Shown here one piece after another: positions 24,196-36,004 of a stretch of DNA of 64,000 nt; within the stretch, counting starts at the first letter, position 1; each line of letters opens with the position of its first letter. The position numbers and the translations under genes are program-made. This DNA is from Hydractinia symbiolongicarpus (lineage: Eukaryota > Cnidaria > Hydrozoa > Anthoathecata > Hydractiniidae). The stretch covers positions 32,155,501-32,219,500 of the forward strand of contig NC_079881.1 of NCBI RefSeq assembly GCF_029227915.1. The letters are read 5' to 3'. Below the pieces are notes generated by a model. That model did no database searches. It was not told the DNA's origin and saw only the letters and a list, made by a program, of their open reading frames with translations.

Positions 24196-27100
24196 CAAAA
24201 ATGTTCTAAAAATCGTACACAAGATGTCAAATGTCAAATCGCATTAAATCCCACATACAACCGACAAAAATGTCAATAACAAAGACTTGCAAGAGTAAGC
24301 ATTAATCTATGATAATAAGTTCTTAACACATTATGTTACCAAACTAAAGAAAAGGATACACGAAACAATATACGAGCCGTATCAACTTTACGTCATATAG
24401 AAAACCGACCCAACAGGCAAACTATTTATATCATTCTTGTATGACAGTCCCTACAACTGATTATTGTGTACAATATACTGTAATACACTTTAGGGCTGTA
24501 AGAATTTACTTTGTTCTCACTAACTTTTCTAATTTGATGTGAAATTTTAATAACCTTATATAAAATCTGTAAATGGATATTACACTAAGAAAACATTAAT
24601 TTAACATCGTCGAAATTGTATCGAGCGTAAAATATAGAATTAATTATTTGGTAATTTCTAGCTTTAAATGAATACCTCCAACGTCATAATTGCATTGTAA
24701 ATGGGGTATAACCTTAAAATGTACTTACATTGTGCTTTTCGCGGGCTTACTTGGTAGTAGACTGGGTTTAGCACTATATTAAACAGCAGAAGTAAGCTAA
24801 AGTTTTACGGCTACTTCGTAACAGTAGGAAAGCCTTGTTTTTAAATCATCGAAACTACATCCAGCGTAAAATTAACTGACTTCTTTTAAATCGCGAATTT
24901 CTTTAAAATCCCGAATATTGATAATTGACGAGTAGAATTTATATACACTTTCTGTTTATTTAATAGAACGGCCGTATATTGATGGAAAAGGAAATTGAAA
25001 AGCTGAGCTTTTATTTTTCTACTTATTGTATCTTTGAAACAAAAAATATATCACAACGCAGAAAGTACATTCATTTTTTGTACATTTATTACCTTGTATT
25101 TAGCGCAAATAAATTATGTTCTCAGTCAAAGACCAGTTTCCAGGTCCATGTTTTGTTTTAATGTAGTCCACTTTATTAGTGTGATGTTCTTTTTCATATG
25201 ATCAGTAAGTATATTCTAGCTTTATTTTCCGGAAACTCGAGAGCGATGTGTTCAATCTAGATTTCCACTGAACAAAGAAATGTTAATCAAATTTTTGAAA
25301 ACAGACTTAAAAAACATTCATTTGAAATTAGAAATAATAGAAAATTAAATGCGTTTAGGGGATACAGAAAATAATTGTCACCTGCTTTCTATCTATGAAA
25401 TGAGAAGTTAATAAATTTACAAACCGGAAGCAATGTCCAGTGGTAAGCCAGGAGGCAGAGTTTAGTAGGACATGAGACGAAGTTAAAATGTCGGAGAGAT
25501 TGGGTTACTTTAGTGTCGTATTGTGTATAACAACAAAATACAAAAGTGTTTTCACTTTATTCTTGTCGTCGATATATTTCCTTTACCTGAAGAGCACTAT
25601 ACTACATTGGTAAACGCTACTGAAATGAATTGCTATCGTATTTTTTTGTATTGTAAATTTTCAATTAACATATTTTCTGCCGATATCTTCATTCTCATGT
25701 ACCTATTTCTTTATTTAGATTCCGAAGACTAGTGTCACTCTGCGGCGTAACTTAGTAATATCGAGAGTTTGTCGCTACATTCCTGTTGGTACGAATATGT
25801 CGCAACCGTTGAACGGTAGAAATTGTCCTATGATGTCTAGCCACAAAAGACAAATTACGCAACATTTTCGCAACAACTAATACTTCGCATAAAATAATTT
25901 CAGTTTTGTTCATACTTTTCACTCTTTTAGCGCGGAATTGGTACCACAGTGAAACTCCACAGCGCGTACCTAAAAGCGTCGGAGAATTACTGCAGAAATG
26001 AAGTCTCGTATTGCTGCCAGAGTTAATACTGCCGTCCTAATGTTTTAATAAAACCCAAGCATGCGATAGGTTTGTGATTACAAATTTTCTTCCATTATAA
26101 TTCTAGCTAAAAACTGATAGAATGATCTGCTTTGTCGCCGTTCTTAACAGCGATTTGAAGATGATATATAAATTATGACTGTTTTTCACTTTTTTCATTA
26201 CATCGCGCAAAAAAAGTGATGATCCTAGCTACATATCTTAGCAGAAAAAAATACACAGAACTAAGTTTACTATAAATGGCACACCTACTGCACGCTGCTA
26301 TTTGCTTATTGCTTCACAGTATAAAAATGAATACACAAACTTAAAAACATTTCATACCACTTTGGAACAACCTCTCTGCGTCAGTCAACTTTTTTTCATA
26401 GCAACTTTTTGTTGTCATCATTATCTTGTTAAAATCATCTAAATAAGTAAATACAAATTCGTTAAAGAACTGATAACTGTCGTATATTGTAGAGCAGATT
26501 TAGCTTGAGTAACTGAGACCTTATTAGTTAACCCCAAGTATTGTTTGCATTTTACATTAATTGTTAAATCCTGATTAACGAAAGCAGTGGCGAAAAGTTA
26601 ATTAGAAACATAAATATTTCCATTTTGATATCCGTAATCATGAAATTCGCATTTATTGCATTTTCCAACCTGCAATTAACTTTGATTGTTTCAGTTATGT
26701 TTAGCAAGTCATTCTGTCATCAAGACCTTTGAAAAGAGTTTTTACCTCGTGTGTTTTATAAAATCCAAGTCCTATTAGTATGTTCATACTTTGTTTTTGT
26801 TTTCGTACAAATTGTTATACAAACCCCCACAGAAAATAAATAAATAAAAACAACAAATCGGGTTAGAAGAGTGTGATAAGCACAGACGTAAAAAATGAGC
26901 GACTATAAAACCGAATATTTCTTTTTACTTTTAAACATTTTGAAGATTGAAAGACAAAGGTAGTTTAGGCCTTCTTCAATTTACTGGCTGCAATTTATTT
27001 TTCCATTGAGAACATATTATTGTGCACAACGTTTAGATAATTTTCGGAACCCGACAATTTATTTGTCTTGCTTCCGTCATTTCGCATATTTCCGTATTGC

Positions 27101-28019
27101 TTTTAAAAAATGATTTGTTATTTAGAATATAACAATTTAGGTTTAACCTAAATATTAACAAGCGCGGATAAATTGAATTTACTAACAAAAATCTGCACTC
27201 ACCATTGTTACTTTACACCATTGCCACTTCATACACCGTAGTTTTCTGATATTTCGCACCATTTTGTATATTCAGTTATTGCCTACAAAACGAATAACGA
27301 TGTTTACACAAAAATCTACGCACTTTAAATACTAAGAATTGATCGCTTTAAAAATATTACTTACTTTTTTGAAACACGTTGACTTTGTTGCCTTTAACTT
27401 TGGTAAAATTCTGCGATTTTCTTTTACACTATAAACGAACATTTTTTGTAATGCTTCTGTATTCAGAAAACTTATGGACGAAAAATAGTTTTTAATATAA
27501 ACTTTGCTTCTGAATGAAAAAATAAAAATTAACTCACCATATAAAACACTTTAATTCCTTCCTCCTGCACCTTGTGTAAAAATGTTTGTTAAGAATCATG
27601 GTTTGTCTTACAGCTTTAAGTAAGCAAATTTTCTTGGTTCATTAATTTTTGAAAACAGAAAATTTCCATTGTGTCAATTTATGGTAACTTCACTAACTTT
27701 TATGGTTTTAGAGATTAGTGATAATCAATTTCATTTAGAAGGCAGGAATAAAATCGACAGGAGACCATTTAATGTTAATTTCATGTGACAGTCGCACAGT
27801 GCACGCTATCTAACGCTGGATTTAAGGCTGGGATTTTGATAGAAATTAAAAGTATATTAGAGCTTAAAAACAAATTAATGGGGTATAAAAACAAATTATT
27901 TTTTTAAAAGTGGTTAAAATTTTATTTGCGCGATGTTTACGACGAACATATCATAACCAACAGCATTCTTCAAAAAGACGTAGCAATTAAGACAGCCTAA
28001 GTAAACCGAGTAAAATGAG
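24196..28019. other. Long AT-rich intergenic stretch
   Basis: No supported gene. Part of this may be the body of the Helitron-like copy that ends at 24147. Open frames at 24979-25161 and 25523-25732 have no supporting feature. Confidence 0.45.
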
Positions 28020-28240
28020 ACACTCGTGAGGTAAACGAATAACAAATCGCGGGTGTTAGCATGGATGATTCTTGCCCTTATTAATATTTGTACCAAAAAA
28101 TACTTTGCGCTCATATGGAGAATACTTGTGCGAGGATTTAATATTTCAACTAAAAGGAAGAAGCGGGTTACGACATTTCTTCCCTTATTCTGGCGAGATA
28201 AAGTCATCCCAGCAAACCTTTCAAGCCTTTCATATAGCAG
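28020..28240. mobile_element. Decayed relative of the Harbinger-type element
   Basis: Segments match the outer parts of the element at 28874-29993 in the same order. These are ATGATTCTTGCCCTTATTAA against the left end, ACTTTGCGCTCATATGGA against 28949-28965, and CGAGATAAAGTCATCCCAGC against 29922-29941. It ends with TTTCATATAGCAGATCC against CTCATATAAACAGCCCC. The middle coding part is missing, so this is an old MITE-like deletion copy. Confidence 0.6.
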
Positions 28241-28317
28241 ATCCTAAAATTAAAAATTTCACATCCAAAATAAAACGTTTTTTGACCTAAAACTAAGTTT
28301 TCTCCATTGACAACCAG

Positions 28318-28425
28318 AAGATACATCTACCCAGTGAGCACTTCAACGTTGAATCAACCTTGAAAAGACGTTTCTTGCGACGTTGAAAAGTAGAAACTAC
28401 GTTGAAAAGACGTTGAAATAACGTT
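28318..28425. repeat. ACGTTGAAA-rich repeat with CCCAGTGAGCAC end
   Basis: After CCCAGTGAGCACTTCAACG the word ACGTTGAAA or a close variant recurs about five times over 90 bp. The opening resembles the CCCAGTAAACAC terminus of the element at 55148, so this may be one end of a related DNA transposon. No matching opposite end was found. Confidence 0.55.
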
Positions 28426-28870
28426 GCAAATGAAAGCTTTTTCGTCTCTGCATTATTCAGCGCCTTTTAAACGCTTAAGAAACAGACAAACTTGACCGAA
28501 TCAAATTATAATCGCCATCGTGGCTTCAGTTTTATATGTCCAAAGTTTACATGTCCATGTATCTATTCCCTAGCATGATTCCGACGCTTATAATTGCGTT
28601 ACGTTATTTGTACACGGTTATTGCGAAAAAGAAATAAAATCATTTATACGATACTTGTTATTTTTTCATTATAAACATCCGCAGTTTATACAACATCTCC
28701 GCTGAAAACTTCCTAAATGAAAGTTAACGGAGTTTTATAATACAAGATATAAAAACAATATTTCAAGTATTCACAACTTGTACTATGTGAGAATCTCCAG
28801 CGTTCCAACCCAATGCAAAAAATGTAACGCAGCAATGACGAGGTTGTTAAACAGTGCAGTATTTGCAAAT
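28426..28870. other. Intergenic stretch left of the Harbinger-type element
   Basis: Nothing supported. It ends in the TTA target duplication at 28871-28873. Confidence 0.5.
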
Positions 28871-28955
28871 TTAGGGGCTGTTTATATGAGAGGCGGGACG
28901 GGACGATTGCCGGGATCCCGCTCTCATTAATAATTATACTTAAAATCACTTTGCG

Positions 28956-29067
28956 TTTATATGGAAAATTTTTGTCCCGGGACAATTTCGTCCCGTCCCG
29001 GCTGAGCGGGATCCCGCTTGAGCTAAGCGGGATCCCGGCTTAGGCGGGACGTTTTTTTCCATATAAA
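28956..29067. repeat. Inner inverted repeat inside the Harbinger-type element
   Basis: TTTATATGG at 28956-28964 pairs with CCATATAAA at 29059-29067. Between them lie several GTCCCG/CGGGAC and GGGATCCCG palindromic words. The inner arms echo the GTTTATATGAG of the outer TIR, as if one element end had been duplicated or a MITE had nested within its relative. Confidence 0.7.
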
Positions 29068-29138
29068 CACACCGTCCCGGGATAAACGAGGTAATATTTG
29101 CACTATCAGCATATTTCAATAGAAAAAAAAAAACAAAC

Positions 29139-29804
29139 ATGGCTGCTAAACGTGCACTTGTTAAGACGCCAACAGATGTTCCAACCAAGAAAAAGTGTTT
29201 TAGATTCAATGATGAAATGGTTTTTAACCTCATTAACTGTCTATTAGATTTTAAAGCAAAGTGTGAGTTTGAGAACATTGATTTTGATGCAGACAAACCA
29301 ATGCAATACAAAGTCATTCGAACTGAGTTGGCAAAATTATATCAAAATGAAGAAGAAGTGTTTGGGCCAGTGGAGGATACCTCCACTGAGCTCTCCCAAG
29401 AAAATGTTAGGGAAATGAAAAAAATGATAGCAAGAGGCTACCAAAAAGTGTGAGAAAAAATAAAAGATTTACGGCAGGGATTTTTTAAAGCAGTAATTAG
29501 TGGCACGCGTAGTGGCTGTGGCAAATTAGTGTATGAACACTATGACAGTTTGAAGCTCCTTTGGAGTGGAAGTGCAAACACAGAGCCCCTACCCAATGGC
29601 ATTGATAGTGCTGATGTGAATCAAACAAAATCAAGTAATGAAATGTTATCTGACCATGATGATCTAACTGCAAATATTAATAGTGTTGACAGTGGTGAAT
29701 ATGAAGATCCAGCAGATGACGATAATTTGAGCTTGTCATCAAGTGATCAGTCAGTCTCGAAAAATTCATGCATTGTTACTTCCACACAACATGTATTGAG
29801 CTAA
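29139..29804 (+). pseudogene. Harbinger Myb/SANT-like DNA-binding protein, one nonsense codon
   Basis: A single frame of 221 codons starts at ATG 29139 (MAAKRALVKTP) and ends at TAA 29802. It is interrupted only by TGA at 29451-29453, codon 105, after ARGYQKV. Downstream, the frame continues with EKIKDLRQGFFKAV, then GTRSGCGKLVYEHYDSLKLL, then an acidic Ser-rich tail. The three-helix region with a Trp/Phe-rich pattern and the RSGxGxLxxExxD-like block fit the Myb/SANT-like partner that Harbinger elements use for nuclear import and end binding. That role is family knowledge. The nonsense codon would leave only the N-terminal part unless it is read through. Confidence 0.75.
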
Positions 29805-29996
29805 CAATGTTAAAAAAATCTGTTTATTCGCTTGCAATTTTGTTTTGTTTTCGTTTTAACGCGCCATTATACTTTAGAAAAATTTAAATTTGGCGCTTGT
29901 GTTGTGAAATCGTCCCGGCGGCGGGATAAAATCATCCCGGCCAACGTCCCGTCCCGGCAATCGTCCCGTCCCGCCTCTCATATAAACAGCCCCTTA

Positions 29997-30555
29997 TAGC
30001 TCCAATTTCATGTGCCAGACACGCCTCCTGATAAAGCAACCTGTTAGTATGTTCAAGTCACAAGAAGTGTGAAGCAGAACTTGAACAAAAGTTTTCCTTT
30101 GTTTTGTTTTCCCAATGAAGTCAGAGTTGAATACAAGGGTGTTTGTTAAGAATACCAGTTGTTAATAAATACGATCATGATGCTATACTTTATAAAAAGT
30201 TGGAAAAGCCACCATCCTCACCAGATGTCCAGGAATCGAGGTTGAAAATTACAATAAAAATATAATGATATAGCACTGCATTTCTTTAGAAAAGCACCCA
30301 CTCATGCACATTCCATACTTTTACTAGTCACAAGTCCGATTTCTAGTAGAAACAATAAAAATTGTTAAGCTAAAATCACTTTAACATTTTGCCATTCTAA
30401 TTTTCTGTCACCCAATCAAAATTAATATAAGCTAGAAGGATTTATTACGGCGCCTGAAAAATTTATAATCCTCTTTAATATAAAAGTTGTTGTTGACAAG
30501 TTGGCAATTATTTATTACTAGAAAACTATTACTAAACACCAAGGTGATAAATTAT
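29997..30555. other. Intergenic stretch right of the Harbinger-type element
   Basis: Nothing supported. Confidence 0.5.
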
Positions 30556-30862
30556 TTAAAAATTAATCAACTTAATATTCTTTGGTATTAGTTCTTCCCG
30601 CTCCTCCACATCTATCAAGCGCATAGTTAAAGATTGATGCCGTACACGCACGAACTTCCCCCTCTGTGGCATTCTTGTCCAGTTTGATGATTTCTCAACA
30701 CTGCATCTAAAAGTATGTTTAAACTCAATGAATTTGAGATAAGAAATATTTCTCAATTTTCTGACTCGTAAAAGTTTTTTTTAAAGTGACTAAAATAAAT
30801 ACATTTCTCACCATTGATAGCTTTGATAATGTTTAACTTCCCTGCATTTCATGCTTGTACAT
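30556..30862 (-). CDS. Candidate last two exons of a minus-strand gene
   Basis: On the minus strand a 51-nt exon (30862-30812) is preceded by TTTTTAG and followed by GTGAGA. It reads CTSMKCREVKHYQSYQ. A terminal exon (30706-30556) is preceded by ACTTTTAG and reads CSVEKSSNWTRMPQRGKF, then VRVRHQSLTMRLIDVEEREE, to a stop. Composition is convincingly protein-like. Joining the two exons at these sites creates a TGA at the junction, so either a splice site is misplaced or this is a pseudogene. I do not recognise the family, and no upstream exons were found. Confidence 0.33.
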
Positions 30863-31124
30863 CTAAAAAGGAATTCCCCTTTTAGATTTACAACCAGATT
30901 TCGTGAGATTTTGTCAGACAATTTAAACAATAAATTCTCTGCTTAGCCAGTCTTTTATAATTGCATTTCGTGTATTTGTGCAAAAATTTTTTTTTTTTTT
31001 CGTGCAGTACTAGTAGACTCGAGCAAAAGCCAAATTTACCCGCTACGTTTTAAATCAAAAATTCTAGCGACTTCCCAATAGCGTTCTCGTTTAAGTTTTG
31101 TAAAATATTGATCCAATTTCGATG

Positions 31125-31165
31125 ACAATTTCCTGTTGCGTTTACAAAACGCAACAGGAAATTGT
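31125..31165. repeat. Perfect 19-bp hairpin with 3-nt loop
   Basis: ACAATTTCCTGTTGCGTTT (31125-31143) is followed by ACA and then by its exact complement (31147-31165). The stem is perfect over 19 bp. No matching gene or element end was identified around it. Confidence 0.93.
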
Positions 31166-32624
31166 ATTTGCTGCCTCCAATGTCATCGCAAGTAGCTACA
31201 TTGCAAAACTTTAAACAAAGATAAATAGTTTTACATTAAAAGAAGCTACTTTGCGCATTACTAACGTACCACATGGAAGTGCGGGAGAATCGTTCCGCGG
31301 ACCCGGAGCCGGGAGCCGCAGACAAATACGCTACACTACTTCGACAATTATGTTAGTGCACAAAGTACCTTACCTTCAATATATTATACAGAGATTATGA
31401 TGGTCATAATCGAAGGTCCGATCGGGGTGAAACATTCTCTGTTGTAAATAAACAATGTACAAAAATAAAAAAAAAAACAGGTTTTGTTTTAGCTTCTGTT
31501 ATCCAAAGCTACTAGAAATGCTGAACTTCCATTTTACGAACAATGACAAGCTATTAAGTAAATATTTTTTAAAAAAAGGAAATAAGTTTTTATAATGTGG
31601 TTAATTATGCGTATAATAATGGTTGTGCGTGTTATATCACTCTTCTATGCGCTTTTAGTGTCATCTGCAAATTGGAGTCTTTATTCCTATATTTTGTGTA
31701 TAGTCAAGAAAAAAAAACATATCCACAAATCAGATCAAAATTTATTGAGATAACACAGTTATATTTAAACCTCGTCACCACAAGTAAAAAGAAAATCTTT
31801 TTGTATAATGTATTTGTGTCAACGGTTAATACAACAAAATCACCCACGGCTTTGAGCCTTTGTTTCTACTTTTTAGTAAAATTTAATGAGATCAAAAATT
31901 AAAGCTCCTAAAAATTTTTAAAGGATTTATGTTGCGACTGGCAAAGAGGGGCGAAAGTCCAGATAACAGAAAACGATATTCAAAAAATTCTGATAACATC
32001 ATAAACTTGAATAAACTTTTTTCTGGAAGAACAAAAAACATAAAAATTTTCGGATATCAATTAGGGACAATTTTTGCAATGTGATTGTCGTCCTTTACCA
32101 TCTCTTATTTACGGACTTCTCCTACCGAATTCAATTATTATTAAAGCCTGAATATAAGTTTTTCTGCCATGTACTTTCAAGAATTGGCATGCTTTCGCTT
32201 ACATTACTGGAAGTTTTAAAATTTAACATTTTGCTAAAACTACACAAAATCATCTATGTAACTTCAGCTGCAAAAATTCTTTTTTTTCTGCAACTTGGCA
32301 ATTTCAGGACATTAATGTTAGATATTATTTTGTTTAGATAACAAAATCACATCCTCTTTCTTTTTCTTTCGATCATAAATCATAAAAACGTCTACATACA
32401 TATTTGCCAATGATCTTTTTGATAAATAAAATTCTGAAATATCAGATTAGTGATTGGATAATGTTGAACACTTTTTTCAGAACAAAAGCCTCTAATTTTG
32501 TCAAAAAAATACGGACACAGTAAGAATGATCCCGGCTTAATACTGGAACTTAGAGTACAATTTTGCAAGAAAAAACATCCAAAATATAAATTATCTTGCC
32601 ATGTATGTGATATAGTCTCAATAC
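31166..32624. other. AT-rich intergenic stretch
   Basis: No supported gene. Open frames at 31597-31902 and 32081-32341 have AT-driven, hydrophobic translations and no flanking support. A short inverted repeat surrounds 31372-31425. Confidence 0.45.
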
Positions 32625-32935
32625 CGTAAATCCTCTATTAAGCGCCGCGCAGCTTAATCAAAGCTCGACTTTTTTGGTGCGGCGCGTAATCGAGAGCAGC
32701 GCTTAATCAAGGGCGGTGCTTATTCCAAAACTAAAGATTTCAGACAGACCCATCTTTTTTCTTTAACTAAAAAAATAGAAGGTCATCTGCTTTACCAGAC
32801 AATTTCGTGATGATAACATTCTACATCATGAACATATTCGAGGGCGGCGCTTATTCAAAAGAAGCCTAAAAAGTGCGGCGTTTAATCGAGGGCTGCGCTA
32901 AATCGAGGGTGGCGCCTATTTTCCGACCTCCCCTT
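32625..32935. repeat. GC-rich dispersed repeat (GGCGCTTAATCGAGGG words)
   Basis: Against an AT-rich background this block carries repeated GCGGCGCTTAATCGAGGG-like words, some as inverted copies. They appear near the left end (32640-32722) and right end (32841-32920) of an AT-rich core. The arrangement suggests a MITE-like element with repetitive subterminal regions. Boundaries are approximate and no target duplication was found. Confidence 0.6.
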
Positions 32936-33860
32936 GATTTGGTTCACAAGTAAGAAAATGTGCATATATAACTTGACGAGAATGGAAGACGCAGTTGAAA
33001 TAGCCGACAGCGTTTGGCAAGAAGATGTCATAAAAATTAAGCAAGATTTAAAGTGTCAATTTTGTATTTGATTTAAAGGTTTATATCGTTTAGTTTACTT
33101 TAATTTTAGTAAAAATGAACAGAAAAAATGTAAGTATCACTTTCTATACAATAATTATTACATAATAATTATTACAGATACCACAAAAATGTTATGCACC
33201 AAAACTCTTGCAAGTCCACGGGCGGCATATGTGTGAAAAAGAGAATACGCAATATGATTGCGCTTGAATTTATGACCCCAGTTTTCCAAAAGAAAATGAA
33301 AAACATCTTTTTAAAAAGAACCATTATTACGCTCAATAATTGTTGTATCGTGGACTTATTTAGGCATCAACTTGAAACTAGTGGTGTTTTTCTTCCTATT
33401 CTTATTGCGTTGTCATAAATGTGTTTTTTATATATCCGTATTTTCCTCCACATCAATGTAACAAGATCTTTCCCCAAATACAGAATTAAAGTTGACATAA
33501 ATGCAACAAAGAAATCAGATAAACATTGATTGGATGGGATAAACAGAATCCTATACGTAACTATATTTGTAAGATCAATAATTAAGTTCGATTAGACATT
33601 AGACAATTGTAGGACTGAGAGTTGTTTTCGGTGAAAAACTTTGGCGTATACCACAATAAATACCACTTCTAAAAAGTTTGGAAATTGCAAAGTACCACTG
33701 TCTTAGTCCGTTATAGAAATATCATAAATGAACTTGTTTTTTTTGTTTAGAGTCCGCGATTTCTGAAGTAAACAGCTGACCACTTGTTTGGCTTTAAATT
33801 ATTCATATATTCATTTTATTCCGTGTAAGAGAGCATAGTTTCTTTAAGGCATGTAAGAAT
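32936..33860. other. Intergenic stretch
   Basis: Nothing firm. A 14-bp direct repeat AATAATTATTACAT/AG occurs twice at 33150-33178. Confidence 0.45.
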
Positions 33861-34537
33861 ATGGGTAAGTTTTTAATTGGTGATGATAAATCAAGGGGTT
33901 TCTTTGTATCCTCTATTTCAAGAAACAGTGGAATAGCGAAAGATTTAAGAGATCAAAAACATTTTGCAAAATGGAGAAATACAAAAAGTGATTGCTATTT
34001 ATAAATATTGCTGAGTAAATGTGTAATTTTTTTAGATCAAACTTTGCCTGCACATATAGAGATTTAGAGGTTTAAAGATGAAAACTTCAAAAGTTGCTAT
34101 AATGAAACCGCTGAGAAACATATTCTTTCAATTCGTCACCTAAATGGAACGTCTGCGAAACTATTCAATGTCTTTGTATTAAGATGTTGATGATCGCTGT
34201 TGCACAATTCTGTAATTACGAAACAAAGTTGGCATATCGAATATTAGAGTCATTTCTAATGCTGGAGAGTTTAATCTGTCAGGCACTTTCACAGATCTTA
34301 TGATGCCAGAGAGGTCAGAAGAATCATTTTAATATTTTTGAAAGCAGAAATAAATAAATAGTTTCGGCTACCAATCAAAATCGTCACATAAAGCATTATC
34401 TAATTTGACTTAATGTTGGCGCTGGCGGTAGTGGTTCTTATACTGAAGGATATATTCTCACTTCTCCTGAATATTTTAGTCAACAAACTAAATCAAATTT
34501 AAAGACCGAAGCAAAATTTCAACACGATTTTATTCAG
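33861..34537 (+). pseudogene. Scattered coding-like fragments of an unrecognised gene
   Basis: Three short stretches read like protein. At 33861-34004 there is a 47-codon frame, MGKFLIGDDKSRGFF, then VSSISRNSGIAKDLRDQKHF. At 34262-34332 the frame reads AGEFNLSGTFTDLMMPERSE. At 34412-34537 the frame reads VGAGGSGSYTEGYILTSPEY, then FSQQTKSNLKTEAKFQHDF, and ends at a GTAACT donor. The last lacks a visible acceptor. They lie upstream of the duplicated exon described below and may be remnants of the same gene. I do not recognise the family with confidence. Confidence 0.3.
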
Positions 34538-34764
34538 GTAACTGGTTAAAACATCTTTCCGGTAAAACAATACAAAGACAATTGGGGTAGTAGTAAGTAT
34601 CGGTTTGTTGTGGTGTATATGTAGATATATTCTTATAATTTAAAATCCGCAATAGAATTGAAATGTGTACTCAAGCAGGAAAATATTTAATCTACATGTT
34701 TGAAACATCTTAGTACTGCTAGTACTGGTACTGCTTTTTTTAGCTTTAAATACTATTACTTACA

Positions 34765-34975
34765 TACATACCTCGTTCCCAGGATTTATTAGATATTTTA
34801 TATATAATTTCGTCCAACTTTAAGAAGCCTTTTACTAATTTTTTTTAGATGCAAAAACTAGGAGAAAATAAACGATTACAAGAAATCATTTATTAAGAAA
34901 ATATTTGATCCGGGAAACAAATGTTCTTCAAATTTTTAAGAAAATTTTGATTCCTGGATTGATCTTTATGAGTGC
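34765..34975 (+). repeat. First (decayed) copy of a duplicated exon-bearing segment
   Basis: About 200 bp starting at CCTCGTTCCCAGGATTTATT are nearly identical to 36494-36690. In this copy the coding part has frameshifts and an in-frame stop. The acceptor is TTTTTTTTAG instead of TTTTTTTTCAG. The offset is about 1.72 kb. Confidence 0.88.
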
Positions 34976-35782
34976 TAGCGGATAAAAAAATATGTTTTTA
35001 AGCTAATTGTTTTAGTTTGTACGACATGTTTACCGTAACGATTGGTGAAATAAATTATTTTTTTGTCTTGCTTAACCAATCCTTTGAAAAATTTTAGAGC
35101 AGTGGTTTCGATAAATGCGATTTTCAAGCAAAATGTGTGACTCAGCAATTTTAAAATGTACAATATTGTATTTATTTGCGCCCCTTTCACATAAACGCCT
35201 CACTCGTTTAAACGCCCCTCCCATCTCGTATTCGCAGCCACGTTTCTTTGTATATTTTTTTATAAGCATCTCTCTCAAATTATTCCCTAGGCGTGGTTCT
35301 TTGTTATTTTTGTGTTTGTGCAAATTGATAAAACCCTCTTAAACAGCTTTCTGCTTTCGTTGAAGCAGGTCGCTATTATTTCATTGTAAAGAAAATTTAA
35401 ACATTTACGCTTAGAGACATGTTTTACTAGCTGATATCTGTTTTTGTATTGGTATTTTGTTTTTATTATGGTTACATAAACACAAAAATGATAACCACTC
35501 CCGATTTGCCGTCCCTCTCTAAGTGCTCACTCTAGAAATCAAAATTGGAAATAAACGCTTTATTTAACGTATCTTAGACGTTATATCGAGAACATACATT
35601 TCGGCTATTTTTGTCCTGAAAAAATTAGATGGCAAAGAATTAAAAAGAAAACAACACAATTCTGAAAGAAACGAAGGTTTCAAGTATGGTAAAAAAGCCA
35701 TCATTGTATTCTATAAAAAGTTGAATTAGTTCGTGACAGCTGTCTAGCCTTAACGGTTTACCTAAAAGTACTGGAAACGAGG

Positions 35783-36004
35783 TTGAGAAATGGACATCAA
35801 GCGTTCGGAGGAACATCCTCGCATTTTGTTAGTGTGACATTTCGATTACTTCTCAGTCAACGCATATCAAAAAGATATGCGCTGAGGCTCCTGAGCAAAA
35901 TGCCTTTTCAGAGTTGTGCAACCATATTTCATTTTTCACGCAAGTGGTGCAAGGTGGACTTTGAACCCTCTGTTCTCGTTAACGAATCATACAAGAAGTA
36001 CTAA
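35783..36004 (+). pseudogene. Candidate gene fragment between the duplicated exons
   Basis: An open frame includes HQAFGGTSSHFVSVTFRLLL and ends in a stop at 36002. The block GGTSSHFVSVTF loosely resembles the GTHYVxxxTFGG signature of MACPF domains. Another frame over the same bases (KKICAEAPEQNAFSELC) is equally protein-like, so a frameshift may be present. Its position before the exon at 36574 is compatible with one decayed gene. This is weak evidence. Confidence 0.22.

Larger units (their letters stand above)
28874..29993 (+). mobile_element. PIF/Harbinger-type element, non-autonomous, with perfect 42-bp TIRs
   Basis: The ends are perfect inverted repeats of 42 bp (28874-28915 and 29952-29993) starting GGGGCTGTTTATATGAGAGG. 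TTA flanks both sides (28871-28873, 29994-29996). A 3-bp TWA target duplication is characteristic of PIF/Harbinger elements. The single coding unit resembles the Myb/SANT-like DNA-binding partner of that superfamily, and the DDE transposase gene is absent. Identical TIRs suggest a recent insertion or recent mobilisation in trans. GC-rich subterminal repeats of GGGATCCCG type lie at both ends. Confidence 0.88.

Noticed and set aside
28946-29317. 123-codon minus-strand frame
   Set aside because: It overlaps the Harbinger subterminal repeats and the start of the plus-strand protein; no domain.
33115-33275. Tiny two-exon Cys-containing peptide (ATG 33115, donor GTAAGT, acceptor TTACAG)
   Set aside because: Splice words are acceptable but the product would be about 30 residues with no signal peptide or family match.
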